64,000 bases of DNA, from contig JANTQA010000047.1 in NCBI GenBank assembly GCA_027625915.1, positions 11,532,001 to 11,596,000 of the forward strand, written 5' to 3'. This document shows, one piece after another, positions 25,127 to 35,332 of this stretch; position 1 is the stretch's first letter; each line of letters starts with the position of its first letter. Made by a program: the position numbers and the translations under genes. Below the pieces are notes generated by a model. The model saw nothing but the letters and a program-made list of their open reading frames with translations. It did not search any database and was not told the origin of the DNA. This stretch comes from Anaeramoeba flamelloides (lineage: Eukaryota; Metamonada; Anaeramoebidae).

Positions 25127-26420
25127 AAAGATCTTCAAATAAATTTAATTGTAAATCAAAAAAAAAAAAAAATTACCCGATTTGGAATTGAAAAATTAAG
25201 TAAAAGTCTTATTATTAAAAGAGTAAACATACTATAAAGTTTTTTTCAGAAATGAATTGTTGTCTTTAAAAGCCTGATTCATTTTATTCATTTTTGTAAA
25301 TTTCATCAGTTAGAATATTTAAGAATTAATTTAAAAAAATATTTTCTTTTAAAGAAGAAAGAAATCTCTATTGTATTTATAAGAAGTGTACAAAAATACT
25401 CTTTTATTATATTACCACTAAATTCTATAATAACACAGATTTAAAAAATCTATTTAATTTCCAAAAAAAAAATAAAATAAAATAAAAGTAATTCCACTTT
25501 CAAGACAAAAACTATCAAAGAAATATAAAGTTCATGCAAAATCTCAAATTAAAGCATAAAATTGAAATTCTAATAAAAAAAAATCTGAAAAAAAAAATTT
25601 TAAAAGATTGTTACTGAATTTGAAATTTTTACCGCCTTAAATTTAGTTGAAAGTTTGTGTATTAAAAGTGGAACTGACTGTATAGTAATTATTTAAAACT
25701 TATAAAAATCTAATTTTTTGATGCAAAAAAAAGATCAAATCACATTTTTCTTTTTAGTGAACCAAAAAAATAAGAGAAAAAAAAAAACAATAAAGTAAAA
25801 ATTCTCCCAAAATACTTTTCTTGAAACTCTGGAAAATTTACCTTATAATCAAAAGAAATACTTTTTAATTTGATTATTTATAGTTAATAATTAATAACCC
25901 AATATTAATTTTATTTCAGTGGGTTATTAGCAACCCAAAGATTAAATGAATCAAGAGGCTTTACAATTATTTCAGACTTTTTTTAAAATTTTGAAATCAA
26001 ATTAATAATTCGAATAAATAATTCTCATCGAAAAAAAAAATGAATAGATATTATCAAATAACTGAATTTAATATTCTAATTCTATTTTTATATGCTCTAA
26101 ATATTTGAAAAAGAATATTTTTAATCTTGTAAATTTCAAGAAATTAATAAAAATTTATGAATCAAATAGATAATCAATTTATTTAGATCTTCGAGATATT
26201 CAATATTTAGTTTATTTTTATTTTATTTTTATGGTAAAATTAAAATAAGAGAAAAGTTTCAAGGTTATTTGTTTCATACATACTCATGGAAAGTATTAAA
26301 AGTGAGATTTCTTCAAAATAAAAATTTTTTGAAAATTTTTCTTTTTATAATTTGATCCAAAAATCCAAACAAAAAAACGATCTAGATCTTTTAACTCAAA
26401 ATTAATTGTCAAAAAAATGA
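25127..26420 (+). repeat. Direct repeat flanking Rac, upstream copy
   Basis: About 1.3 kb resembling 27681-28740 in the same orientation. Shared landmarks in order are atcttcaa, gaaatgaattgttg / gaaatgaattattg, tttgtaaa, aagaagaaagaaat, agtgtac, taattaataacc, caaagattaaat and tatttgaaaaagaatatt. Copies have many substitutions and indels. The upstream copy carries an extra 200-bp MITE (25481-25684) that the downstream copy lacks. Confidence 0.65.
25481..25684. mobile_element. Mariner-like MITE, copy A
   Basis: About 200 bp with inverted ends. The right end reads aaagtttgtgtatt, aaaagtggaactgactgta outward; the left begins near aattccactttcaag. A relative lies at 57037-57230 with ends TACAGTAAGTTCCACTTTTA and gtttgtgtatt. 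The TA/CAGT outer bases suggest Tc1/mariner. Absent from the matching place in the downstream direct repeat, so it inserted after that duplication or was lost from one copy. Confidence 0.55.
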
Positions 26421-26857
26421 CTTTTTGAACCACTATTAAAACTCAAAGTCCAAGGTGAAGATCGATCCCCAGGAATTAAAATTAACCATTCACCAACTTC
26501 ACAAGATATTCTTTTTTCATATTTCAAGGATTGGAAAAAATATGAAGCCAATATAATTTAGATACTTGTTTGTTTTCTATTTCTTGGATCAGTTAATTTT
26601 TTAGCTTACTCGAAAAAATTTGAAACATATTTTATAATTTTAAATAACTTACCAAGTCTTTCACGGGTTATCTGATAAACAGTCGATTAACAACATCTAT
26701 CGAAGAAAGAGTTGTAAGTTAAACATTTGATATTTTTCAAAGCTTTGAAATAAAAGTACTAAAAAAAAACACTTAAAAGCAATCATTAGTATTTTGTTAA
26801 TTCATTTTTTTTAAAATACAAACTTTAATTAATAATTAACTAAAATAACAATAACAA

Positions 26858-27439
26858 ATGAGATCAATCAAATGTGTCGTTGTTGGAGATGGAGCTGTTG
26901 GTAAAACATGTTTACTTATTAGTTATACAACAAATGCCTTTCCAGGCGAATACATTCCAACTGTCTTTGATAACTACTCTGCAAATGTAATGGTTGATGG
27001 CGAACCAATCAATTTGGGACTTTGGGATACAGCAGGACAAGAAGATTATGATCGACTTAGACCCTTATCATATCCCCAAACAGATGTCTTTTTAATTTGC
27101 TTTTCTTTAATATCACCATCATCATTCGAAAATGTCAAGGCTAAATGGGTTCAAGAAATTTCTCACCATTGCCCAGGTGTTACAAAAATTCTTGTTGGAA
27201 CCAAACTGGATCTTAGAGACGACCAAGACACCATCCTCAAACTTAAGGAAAAAAACCTTGATCCTATCTCTTATCAAGATGGAATGAAATTGAGTAAAGA
27301 AATTGGTTCAGTCAAATACATCGAGTGTTCTGCTTTGACACAAAAGAACTTGAAAGCAGTATTTGACGAAGCAATTAGAGCTGTTTTGTCACCACCAAAA
27401 CCAGACAAAAAGACAGGAGGCAAATGCTCAATCCTCTAA
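26858..27439 (+). CDS. RAC: Rac-type Rho GTPase
   Basis: 193 aa, one exon, very close to animal Rac1 (192 aa) along its whole length. Rac switches between GDP and GTP at the plasma membrane and drives actin remodelling, phagocytosis and NADPH-oxidase or exocyst activity. The P-loop GDGAVGKT is at 10-17, switch I with the effector Thr35 in [12 protein letters not shown]3 DTAGQED at 57-63, TKLD at 115-118, the Rho insert [10 protein letters not shown], and SAL near 158. The C terminus CSIL is a CaaX box ending in Leu, predicting geranylgeranylation; the polybasic stretch before it is weak ([10 protein letters not shown]). All catalytic residues including Gly12 and Gln61 are normal. It lies between two direct repeats of gene-free DNA. 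Exact Rho-family subtype within the organism is not resolved. Confidence 0.97.
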   Translation: MRSIKCVVVGDGAVGKTCLLISYTTNAFPGEYIPTVFDNYSANVMVDGEPINLGLWDTAGQEDYDRLRPLSYPQTDVFLICFSLISPSSFENVKAKWVQEISHHCPGVTKILVGTKLDLRDDQDTILKLKEKNLDPISYQDGMKLSKEIGSVKYIECSALTQKNLKAVFDEAIRAVLSPPKPDKKTGGKCSIL

Positions 27440-29435
27440 TTAATGTTATTTTTTTTTTTTATTCATTCTCCCTTTTTTTTTGATTTTTAAGGGAGTCTTG
27501 TTTCTTTGTACAACACTTTATTTAAAATTAAAAATACTAAACTAAATTTATATTATTTTTTTTTTTGGTTGTATTTGTTTTTACTTTTATTTTCCAATTA
27601 ATACTCGTGGTTAAGAAATTAATTGAATAAAAATTTTTATTCTCCATTCAAAAAAATATATAAGGAATTAGTAAACTAAAAAAAATCTTCAAGGGAATTT
27701 AATTGCCAATTCAAAAAATTGTACAGCATCTTGAAATTGAAAAACCAAAGTAAAAATCTGGCTACTACAAAATCAAACTTACTTTTAATGTTATTTTCCG
27801 AAATGAATTATTGTTTTTAAAAGTTTGATCCATTTTATCTCATTTTTGTAAAGTTCAAAATTCAAAAATATTTCTGAATTATTTTAAAAAAATTATTTTC
27901 TTTGAAAAGAAGAAAGAAATTTTATTGTATGTAAAGGAAGTGTACTAAAATACATTTTAAAAATGAAACAACTTAATTCTGAATTAATACACAATAAAAC
28001 AACTACTTTTTTTCAAATAAATTACAATAATTATTTTGGACTTGTAAAAAATATAATTTTTTATTTCATAGAACAGTTCAAATCAATTATTTCTTTTATA
28101 TTGAATAAAAATATACTAGAAAAAAAAACCAAAAAAGAAAAAAAAAATTCTCCAAAAAATACTTTTTCAAAACCTGGACATTTCAACTTATACTCTAAAG
28201 GAATGCTTCTGAATTTGATTAATTATAATAAATAATTAATAACCTGATTTTATTTTTTTCGGTGGATTTTAACAACACAAAGATTAAATCTATCAATATT
28301 TTTTTTTATTTTTTCAATTTTTTAAAGATTTTCCAATGAATAAAATAAAATTAATTCAAATAAATAAATCTAATAAAAAAAAATAATAGATATTCTAAAA
28401 TAACTGATTTTAATACATACAGTTCCTTGTTTATACTCTGAATATTTGAAAAAGAATATTGCTTATTTTTTTAGATTTCAATAAATTTAATAAATATTTG
28501 TGAATAAAATAAAGGATCAATTTTTTTAGATTTTCAAGGATTTAATATTTGATTTATTTTTCTTGTATTTTTCAACTACGATTATAAGACTATTGTTATT
28601 TTTTCATTAAAAATTATGTAAATTACTAAGGGTGAGATTTTCAAAATATATTTTTTTGCAAATTTTTCGAAATTGATCCCAAAATACAAAATAAAAAAGG
28701 ATTAGATCTTTTTGACTGAAAATTTAATTGAGGAAAAATGAACTTCTATCAAAAATGATAACTTATCTCGCAAAAGTTGACTAAAGGCAGTTTATATGCC
28801 AAGTTTAATTGTATTGTTGGTTCAATAATTACTCTATTACCATTGCGATTAAAAAATCAAATAAGGATTACTATTCCCTTAAACTGACATTTTATCAAAT
28901 GAAATTCTGAAAAAACATTATTTCTATTTCAGAATTCTATTTGATAGAAGCACAAAGTATCCAAAAAATTGCCGTTAAATAATGAAACGAATCTCAAAAT
29001 GTCAAAATCAAAGCTTGATTTTGACTATTTTTCATTTTAAAATGATTTGCTCCATTCTCTCAAAAAAAAATTTGTTTATTTTTTTATATTTTTTTCTTTT
29101 TCTCAATATTTAATTATTTCAAAACAAACAACTTTCTTTCATGTTAGTAATTTAAAAATACAATAAAAAGGTTTTCTAAAAGCCTTCTCTCTTTTTGTTG
29201 TAAAAGACAAAAAAGAAATCATTCTTTTTTTCAATTAAAAACAATTCAACTCCTTGAATAATAGCACAAAAGATCAGACCAAATAATTGTTTTTGAAATT
29301 TAGTGTCCAAGTAAGAAGCCATCAGTAGTACTTTTTTACCCTTTTCCTTTCTTCCTATTGTCAAAAAAAAAAAAAAGAAATTGGCGAAGAAAAAAAATTC
29401 ACAATTATTTTGAGTTGTTCTTTTTTCCACTTATT

Positions 29436-29467
<32 letters not shown>

Positions 29468-30918
29468 GTAACAGACACCAATATTCATAACCACAAACCT
29501 ATTAAAATTTAAACCGAATTTCTCTGCTTTTTAACAAATGAGATTCCCTAATTATTGAATCACATCAAAAAATCTGGTATTTTGATTTTTGATTTCTCTT
29601 TTTCCAAATGAGAATAATCTTTTCAATATTTAAATTTTAAACGGAGAATTGACTTAATAGTACCGTTACCGAATGAAATATCTGAAAATTCAACCAAGCT
29701 ATTTTTCCAAATAAAAACAATCCACTATCTTTTTCTACCAGAACCACAAAAAAAATTTAGCACAAATTAACAATCAAACAACAAAAATTTGTTCAAAATC
29801 AGTCCAAAATTGCTTCTTCTTGTGTTCTTTACCCGTCTCGAATCCTAATTTATTTCTTAATTGAACGTTCTGTTGAGAAATCGTTCAAATTTGGGACTAA
29901 GAAAACATATTTTTTGATAATCTTTGGTTCAATAACAAAAAAAAGTTTTAAAAAACCTTACGAAACGAGAACGACTTTTTCCTTTCTCGAATCGAAAAAT
30001 CTAGAAAAAATCTTAAATCCTTCCTCTAAAACAATTAGACTATTTGAAAAGAAACGAAAGGTTTGTTCAAACAAACTTAATTTAACTCAATAAGTGGTTC
30101 CTTTTTGAACACGGTTTTTTTTTCTGTTTAAAAATAAGATCATTTACCCTTTTTTCTTTTTCTTCGGTTTCTTTCAAATAAAAATTGTTTATCCTGGAAC
30201 AGTAGTTTTAAAAAAGTGTGGACGAAAACTTTATATCCGTTGGGCTTCAAATTGACTAATTCGTCAAAATTAAACAGTTTGGGTTAAACTTTAAAAAATC
30301 TTTTCTTCTACACTATTTTAAAACAGCTTTATTTCCAAAATGCGTTTTGTGAACTGATCAAAAATTATTTCTTGGCAAATCTGTCGATTAGTTTTAAGAC
30401 ACTCTTAAAATTATTTTTCGAGACACCTTTTGTAGTACACTCTTCCTCAGATCCATCTTAAATTTTACTACAAACGGGTATTTAACATTTTCCTTCTGAC
30501 ACACCCTATAAATTCAATTAAATTAAAAATTTTTTAAAGGAAAAAAGATAGACCCAAAAAGTGAGAGAAGGAAATTTTATTCAACCCCAAGAACGCTTTT
30601 TTCAAATTTTGTTTCTTCAAAACATAAAAACAAAAATGTCTTCGAAAACATTTTTTAATTAAACAAACAAGACAAAAATTCCTGTTTGTTTAAAAATCAA
30701 CCAATTCACCATCATCAAAATTTCGTAAAAAAAATTTTTTTTTTTAAAAAATGATCAATTGCAAATTGATATTGAGAACGTTCTCTTCAAAAAAATAAAT
30801 TAAGAGCCTCACGATTCCGAAAATAAGAGATTTTAAAAGTTTTAGTTTTTTTTACTGGCTTGTTATTTCCACCATTTTCAACAACTATTATTTCATTTAA
30901 TTTATTTCCAAAACTCTT

Positions 30919-30955
<37 letters not shown>

Positions 30956-30994
30956 TATAAATTGATAATTTCCTGCGTAATTCTATTTTCTTTG
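27440..30994. other. Gene-free region between Rac and the Moco-sulfurase homologue
   Basis: Contains the downstream direct repeat (27681-28740), long T-runs (about 29439-29467) and otherwise unremarkable AT-rich DNA. The last kilobase (about 29.8-30.8 kb) has somewhat more C and G than the rest but no frame that looks coding. Poly-T of about 25 bases lies at 30927-30951, just ahead of the next gene. Confidence 0.65.
27681..28740 (+). repeat. Direct repeat flanking Rac, downstream copy
   Basis: Diverged counterpart of 25127-26420, same orientation and same order of landmarks, without the inserted MITE. Similarity stops near 28740; no second Rac copy or relic follows it. Confidence 0.65.
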
Positions 30995-32725
30995 ATGAAA
31001 CAAAAAAGCGTTCAAAATAAAAACAGCGAACAAAGGTACGTTATAATTTTAATAACAATCAGTTTGTGTATACTGGGTGTGTATTCTCAAATCTTTGATA
31101 AAACTTACCGAGAATACAAGCACCACCAATATTCTGCAGAAAAAAAATTCAAACAAGAAACAACAACTCTGAGATCGAATCCAAAAACCAACACTGGCCC
31201 CGTTGTAAAAGATTACAAATTACCGTGGCTATTTCAAAGGGAAAAAAGTCTAGAGTACCATTCGCCTGAATTAAAAAATTATTTTTTAAACAAATTTCAA
31301 AACGATTATGGTTATGACGGGCAAATTGATAATCTTGTCTCAAAAGAGTTGTCAAGATTGGAAGAGTGCTATTTAGATTATACCGGGGCTTCTCTGTATG
31401 CACAATCGGTCATTGATCAATCATTTGAAGATCTTTCGAATAATGTATATGGCAACGCGCATTCCAAATCGCCCGCAGCGATCCGAACAGAAAAGGCCAT
31501 TTCACAGCTGAGAAAGAGAATTCTAAAATTGTTCAATGCCGACAAAAGGGAATATTCGGTGATTTTTACGTCTGGCTCCACCCAGTCGATAAAAAAAGTC
31601 GGTGAATCTTTCCCATGGGGCAAGAAATCAAAATTTGTTTATTTGAAGCGTTCGCATAATTCTGTGGTTGGCGTTCGAGAGTATGCAAAAATGTTTGGTA
31701 ATGGGTTTTTTTCAATAAGCGAGGAGCAGATTAATGAAAAAAATTCATACTTTTGGCATAATTTATTAAATTACAATGAGGCAGATCAACAAGATCAAGA
31801 TCAAGATCAAGAAGGCCAACAAGAAGAAACTTATCATTTGTTTGCATACCCCGCAGAATCTAATTTTGATGGATCCAAATTTGATTTGGATTGGATCAAC
31901 CAGTTTAAAAAAAACCCACCTCTGAAGGATACAAAATGGATGGTTCTTTTGGACGCAGCCGCATATGTGCCGACAAACTCATTGGATTTGGAAAAATACC
32001 CAGCTGATTTTGTTGCATTATCCTTATACAAAATGTTTGGTTACCCCACGGGGCTGGGCGTTTTGCTTGCCAGAAATGAAGCAATTTCAAAGTTCAATAA
32101 ACGATATTGGGGCGGCGGGACGATTATATTGGCTTCGGACGAAACAGATTTCTGCCTGAGGCACCCAAGGCCATCAACAAAATTTGAAGACGGGACTTTG
32201 CCCTTCTTAGATATCATCACAGCCAAATATGGATTACAATTCTTAAACAATCTCGGGTTTGAAAAAATCACAAGCCACGTCTATAGCTTGGGTAAATTTC
32301 TCTATGATGAATTGGACAGTTTGCGTTGGAAAAATGGCGAAAGGGTTGTCACCATTTATGGGAACTGGGGCAAAGACAATAGCCGCGATGTGCAAGGTGG
32401 AATCGTTTCCTTCAATATTTTGGATCCTAACGGGGAATTTATTAGCTATAGCGTAGCTTCGACCCTATTTTCCAATGCCGGAATCCAAGTTAGAACTGGG
32501 TGCCATTGCAACCCGGGATCCTGCTCCAAATATTTTGGGATCAACGAAGATGATAGAATCACATTGATGGGTAAAAAATCAGGCTGTAGTGATAAGATTT
32601 TCCAGGTAAATAACAAATGGCTAGGTGCGATCAGAGCATCATTGGGTTATTTATCAACCTTTGAAGATATTGAATATTTCCTTTTTGTTTTTAAAAATAA
32701 GATAATGCCTAAATATGATTATTAA
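30995..32725 (+). CDS. NifS-like molybdenum-cofactor-sulfurase homologue, membrane-anchored, no MOSC domain
   Basis: 576 aa from the ATG at 30995. The frame extends upstream to 30860, but that part is translated poly-T (a run of Phe), so I reject the longer start. The protein is a fold-type I, PLP-dependent class V aminotransferase of the MOCOS/ABA3 group, which moves sulfur from cysteine to the molybdenum cofactor. Family blocks: YLDYTGASLY, NVYGNAHSKSPAA, FTSGSTQSIKKVGE, RSHNSVVGVREYA, LLDAAAYVPTNSLDL, then SLYKMFGYPTGLG with the PLP lysine at 346, FEDGTLPFLDI, and RTGCHCNPGSC with the persulfide cysteine at 503 or 505. The MOSC domain of full-length sulfurases (about 850 aa) is absent. Residues 15-31 are a hydrophobic signal anchor or signal peptide, unusual for this cytosolic family. 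A Gln/Asp-rich insert lies near 264-280. A donor-like AAAGGTACGT at 31032-31041 is present, but no matching acceptor is evident. Confidence 0.88.
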   Translation: MKQKSVQNKNSEQRYVIILITISLCILGVYSQIFDKTYREYKHHQYSAEKKFKQETTTLRSNPKTNTGPVVKDYKLPWLFQREKSLEYHSPELKNYFLNKFQNDYGYDGQIDNLVSKELSRLEECYLDYTGASLYAQSVIDQSFEDLSNNVYGNAHSKSPAAIRTEKAISQLRKRILKLFNADKREYSVIFTSGSTQSIKKVGESFPWGKKSKFVYLKRSHNSVVGVREYAKMFGNGFFSISEEQINEKNSYFWHNLLNYNEADQQDQDQDQEGQQEETYHLFAYPAESNFDGSKFDLDWINQFKKNPPLKDTKWMVLLDAAAYVPTNSLDLEKYPADFVALSLYKMFGYPTGLGVLLARNEAISKFNKRYWGGGTIILASDETDFCLRHPRPSTKFEDGTLPFLDIITAKYGLQFLNNLGFEKITSHVYSLGKFLYDELDSLRWKNGERVVTIYGNWGKDNSRDVQGGIVSFNILDPNGEFISYSVASTLFSNAGIQVRTGCHCNPGSCSKYFGINEDDRITLMGKKSGCSDKIFQVNNKWLGAIRASLGYLSTFEDIEYFLFVFKNKIMPKYDY

Positions 32726-33334
32726 TTTGAAAGAGTAACAATGATGTGATTTCTTTGTTTTTTTTTTATTATTATTATTATTATTTTTATTTTTATTATT
32801 TTTATTATTCTTCTCTTATTTTTTTAAGAATTTGTAAAAATTTTCATTGCTTTGTTTTAAAATAGGGCTTTAATCGAAATATTTTTAATTTTTGCAATAG
32901 TTATTGTTTTTTTTTGTTCATTGGAGTAAATTGTTTGATTGCTATTTGTTGCAAAATAAAGGAAACAAAATTTTCATTCGGATTTTCAAAAAAAAAGATT
33001 TTAATAATAATACAACATTTCAAATTTTTAATTCCAAAAAGAAAATTCAATTATTCATTTCCCTTTTTAGAATTGGGAACCTTGACGATTTATTTTAATT
33101 CTTGATTTGTAATTATTTTTTTCTAAAAGTGAACGAAACCTATGATCTTTTTCTTTTGAAATTAACAGTATTATTTTATCTTGTGAAATATTCTCAAAAA
33201 AATAAATTCCATCGTAAAATATTTCAAATAAAATTATTGAAAATATTGAATGAGTTGTGGTGGAATTTTATTTTTATCTTTTATATTATCAGCTCCTAAA
33301 GATTACTCGTTATCTTAGTAAGAGGGTAGTTGGG

Positions 33335-33361
33335 ATATATATATATATATATATATATATC
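33335..33361. repeat. TA microsatellite
   Basis: Alternating AT run of about 27 bp. Confidence 0.9.
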
Positions 33362-34084
33362 CATGCTATTGCCGATAAAGTGGGGTAAATGAATTTAAAA
33401 CTATCTTTATTCAACTCAATGGTCATAAAATTATTTGGATAAACAAAATCATTAAAAGTAATTTATAGATTATTTATAAAAATTCAATTTGTTTGGAAAC
33501 ATGATATTACATTATTAAAATATATTAAAATTTTTCCATCTCGATTTTATCTGACATTTTTTAGGGGAAAAAATTACTATAGATTATTTTCTTTTTGATC
33601 GAAAAAATATTTTTCATAACTTCTTTACTCTCAGTAAAAAAATATCAATTAAATGAAAAACTAACAATAATATTTTATTATTTATAATGGCTTTTTTACC
33701 TTTTGCTTTTTTCCAGTTTTTTATTGAAATTGGTCGTACATTTTTAGGTCCAAAAAAAGGTGAATTCTTATTTTCATTTTTTGTTATCAGAAATTAAAAT
33801 TCTATAAAATATGAAATTATTTCTTTCTTATATCTCACTGAAATTCAAATTTGTGAGAATTGATACACTACAAATCTTGTTTGTAACATATAATATTTTG
33901 AATTTCAATTACAAATCTATTCCTCAAAAAAAAAAAGTATCAATTTTTAAAATTTTTCTTTGTTGATTCATTTAAATCAGAAAAATGTCTTGAGACCAAA
34001 TTAAGTAAAACAAGAAAACTTGTGTTTTCAAATTTCCAGAATATGGTTACCTTCAAAGTGGGTTGAACTTTTTCAGCAAATAGG

Positions 34085-34110
34085 TACAGTGTGTCCAATA
34101 ACCTGTGTTT
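34085..34110 (+). repeat. Mariner-like terminal sequence
   Basis: TACAGTGTGTCCAATAACCT matches the end of the element at 10215-11250 (TACAGTTGTTTCAATAACCC), and the following 150 bp share its T/G-rich style (ggttgttgttttt, gtgggtgtttg). The inverted counterpart may be at 36331-36365, read inward as gtaaatactgttatcaaaat then aaccc, which would place profilin exon 1 between the ends. That span is too long and gene-bearing for a simple MITE, so the two ends may be independent insertions. Confidence 0.4.
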
Positions 34111-35332
34111 TTGTTATTTCTTATTTTTCATAGTAATTTAATGATGTTTTGGTAAATTTGTTCTTAGATGGTTGTTGTTTTTGAGATTTAACTGTGTGGG
34201 TGTTTGAAATAATTGTGGTTTTTTTTTGGGTTTAAAAGATCTTCTGAACTTGCATTGTTAGTTTTTGAATTTTACATTTTCTTGGGTGTTTGATCTTATC
34301 AAAAAAAAAAATTTTATAAAAAAGGTTCATACTAAGATAAAAAGGAAACTGAACCAAAAAAATTTATTTTCTTTTGATACTTTTAAGCTTTTTCAGATTA
34401 TTTTAAAAAAGTCTATTTTTCAAAATAATGGATCACCAATCCACCTGACATTCAATTTAAAGTTCATGTTTTTTATTCAATAATAAACTATATATATAAT
34501 TATTACAATAATTTAATAATTAAATAAGAAACTACTTTTACAAAAACACAACAACATTGTTTATTTTGACAACTATTATATTTTTAAAAATACAATGAAA
34601 TCATATAACAGATGTTTATTGAACACACTAATGGTATTTAAATTGTAAATAAGATTCCCTTCCATCTCATTCTCCCTTTTAAATTCTCAAATTTGAATCC
34701 GTAATTTAGTATTGTTCATTCACTTAATATGATAAAAATTTTCTTCAGTACCATTTCCTTTTTCAAACAATTCAACAACTTTTATCCTATTTTTCTTTAA
34801 AAACTCTCTTAAGAAAAGAAAAAATAGGAAAAAGGAAACGAAAATGCTTTTCCAATTTCTAAAACAAATAAAATTGAAATTCAAAAAAAATGGATGACAA
34901 TTAGATGAAAATATCAAGCTGAAAATTGGGTTTGTTGTTGCTTGTAAAGTCTTCTAGAAATAATATATAAAATTGGTTTGTCATCCTTTTGTAAAATTTG
35001 CCCCTTCAACGAGTTGTTTAAAAAATTTTTCATTATGAAATAATTTGAACCAATAAAGCCACTTCAATGTAAAAAAATTGAAAAAAAAGGTTTAGCTTGA
35101 GTCAAGGTACAATAAATTATTTTTTACTAAAATTTGCATGAATTTGTCCAAAATAATAATCAAAACCAAAACTACCCAATTTCTTCAATCTTGAAATTAA
35201 AAAACACTCCTTACTAATGTTGGATTACTTCAACTCTAAAGGAAAATCTAAATTAATCAAATAATATTTACCAAAAAATTGTAAAAACTTTTCATTTTTT
35301 TTTAAAAAAGGTTTTAATTATTTTATTTTATA

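Larger units (their letters stand above)
18933..26857. other. Gene-free region, 7.9 kb
   Basis: No convincing coding sequence. It contains a TTAA-bounded element (19234-20618), a third copy of repeat family 2, a TA microsatellite, the first of two direct repeats that flank the Rac gene, and a mariner-like MITE inside that repeat. The last 200 bp before 26858 would include the Rac promoter and 5' UTR; I see no motif there that I can name. Confidence 0.7.
32726..35332. other. Gene-free region
   Basis: Ordinary AT-rich DNA with a TA microsatellite at 33335-33361 and one mariner-like end at 34085. A short stretch near 33850-33880 (gatacactacaaat) is matched inverted near 59684-59700. I see no gene. 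Confidence 0.65.

Noticed and set aside
27487-28882. A possible TTAA-ended element downstream of Rac (TTAAGGGAGTC at 27487, inverted TTAAGGGAATAG at 28882)
   Set aside because: The spacing resembles the 19-kb element, but the left end falls in the Rac 3' UTR, the end similarity is only about 8 bp, and the interior is not related to that element.
29176-29430. An 84-codon minus-strand frame
   Set aside because: It is held open by poly-A/T runs (Phe and Lys stretches) and has no family features.
30860-30994. Upstream extension of the Moco-sulfurase homologue by 45 codons
   Set aside because: The extension is translated poly-T (a long Phe run) and precedes a good ATG followed by ordinary sequence, so it is most likely 5' UTR.
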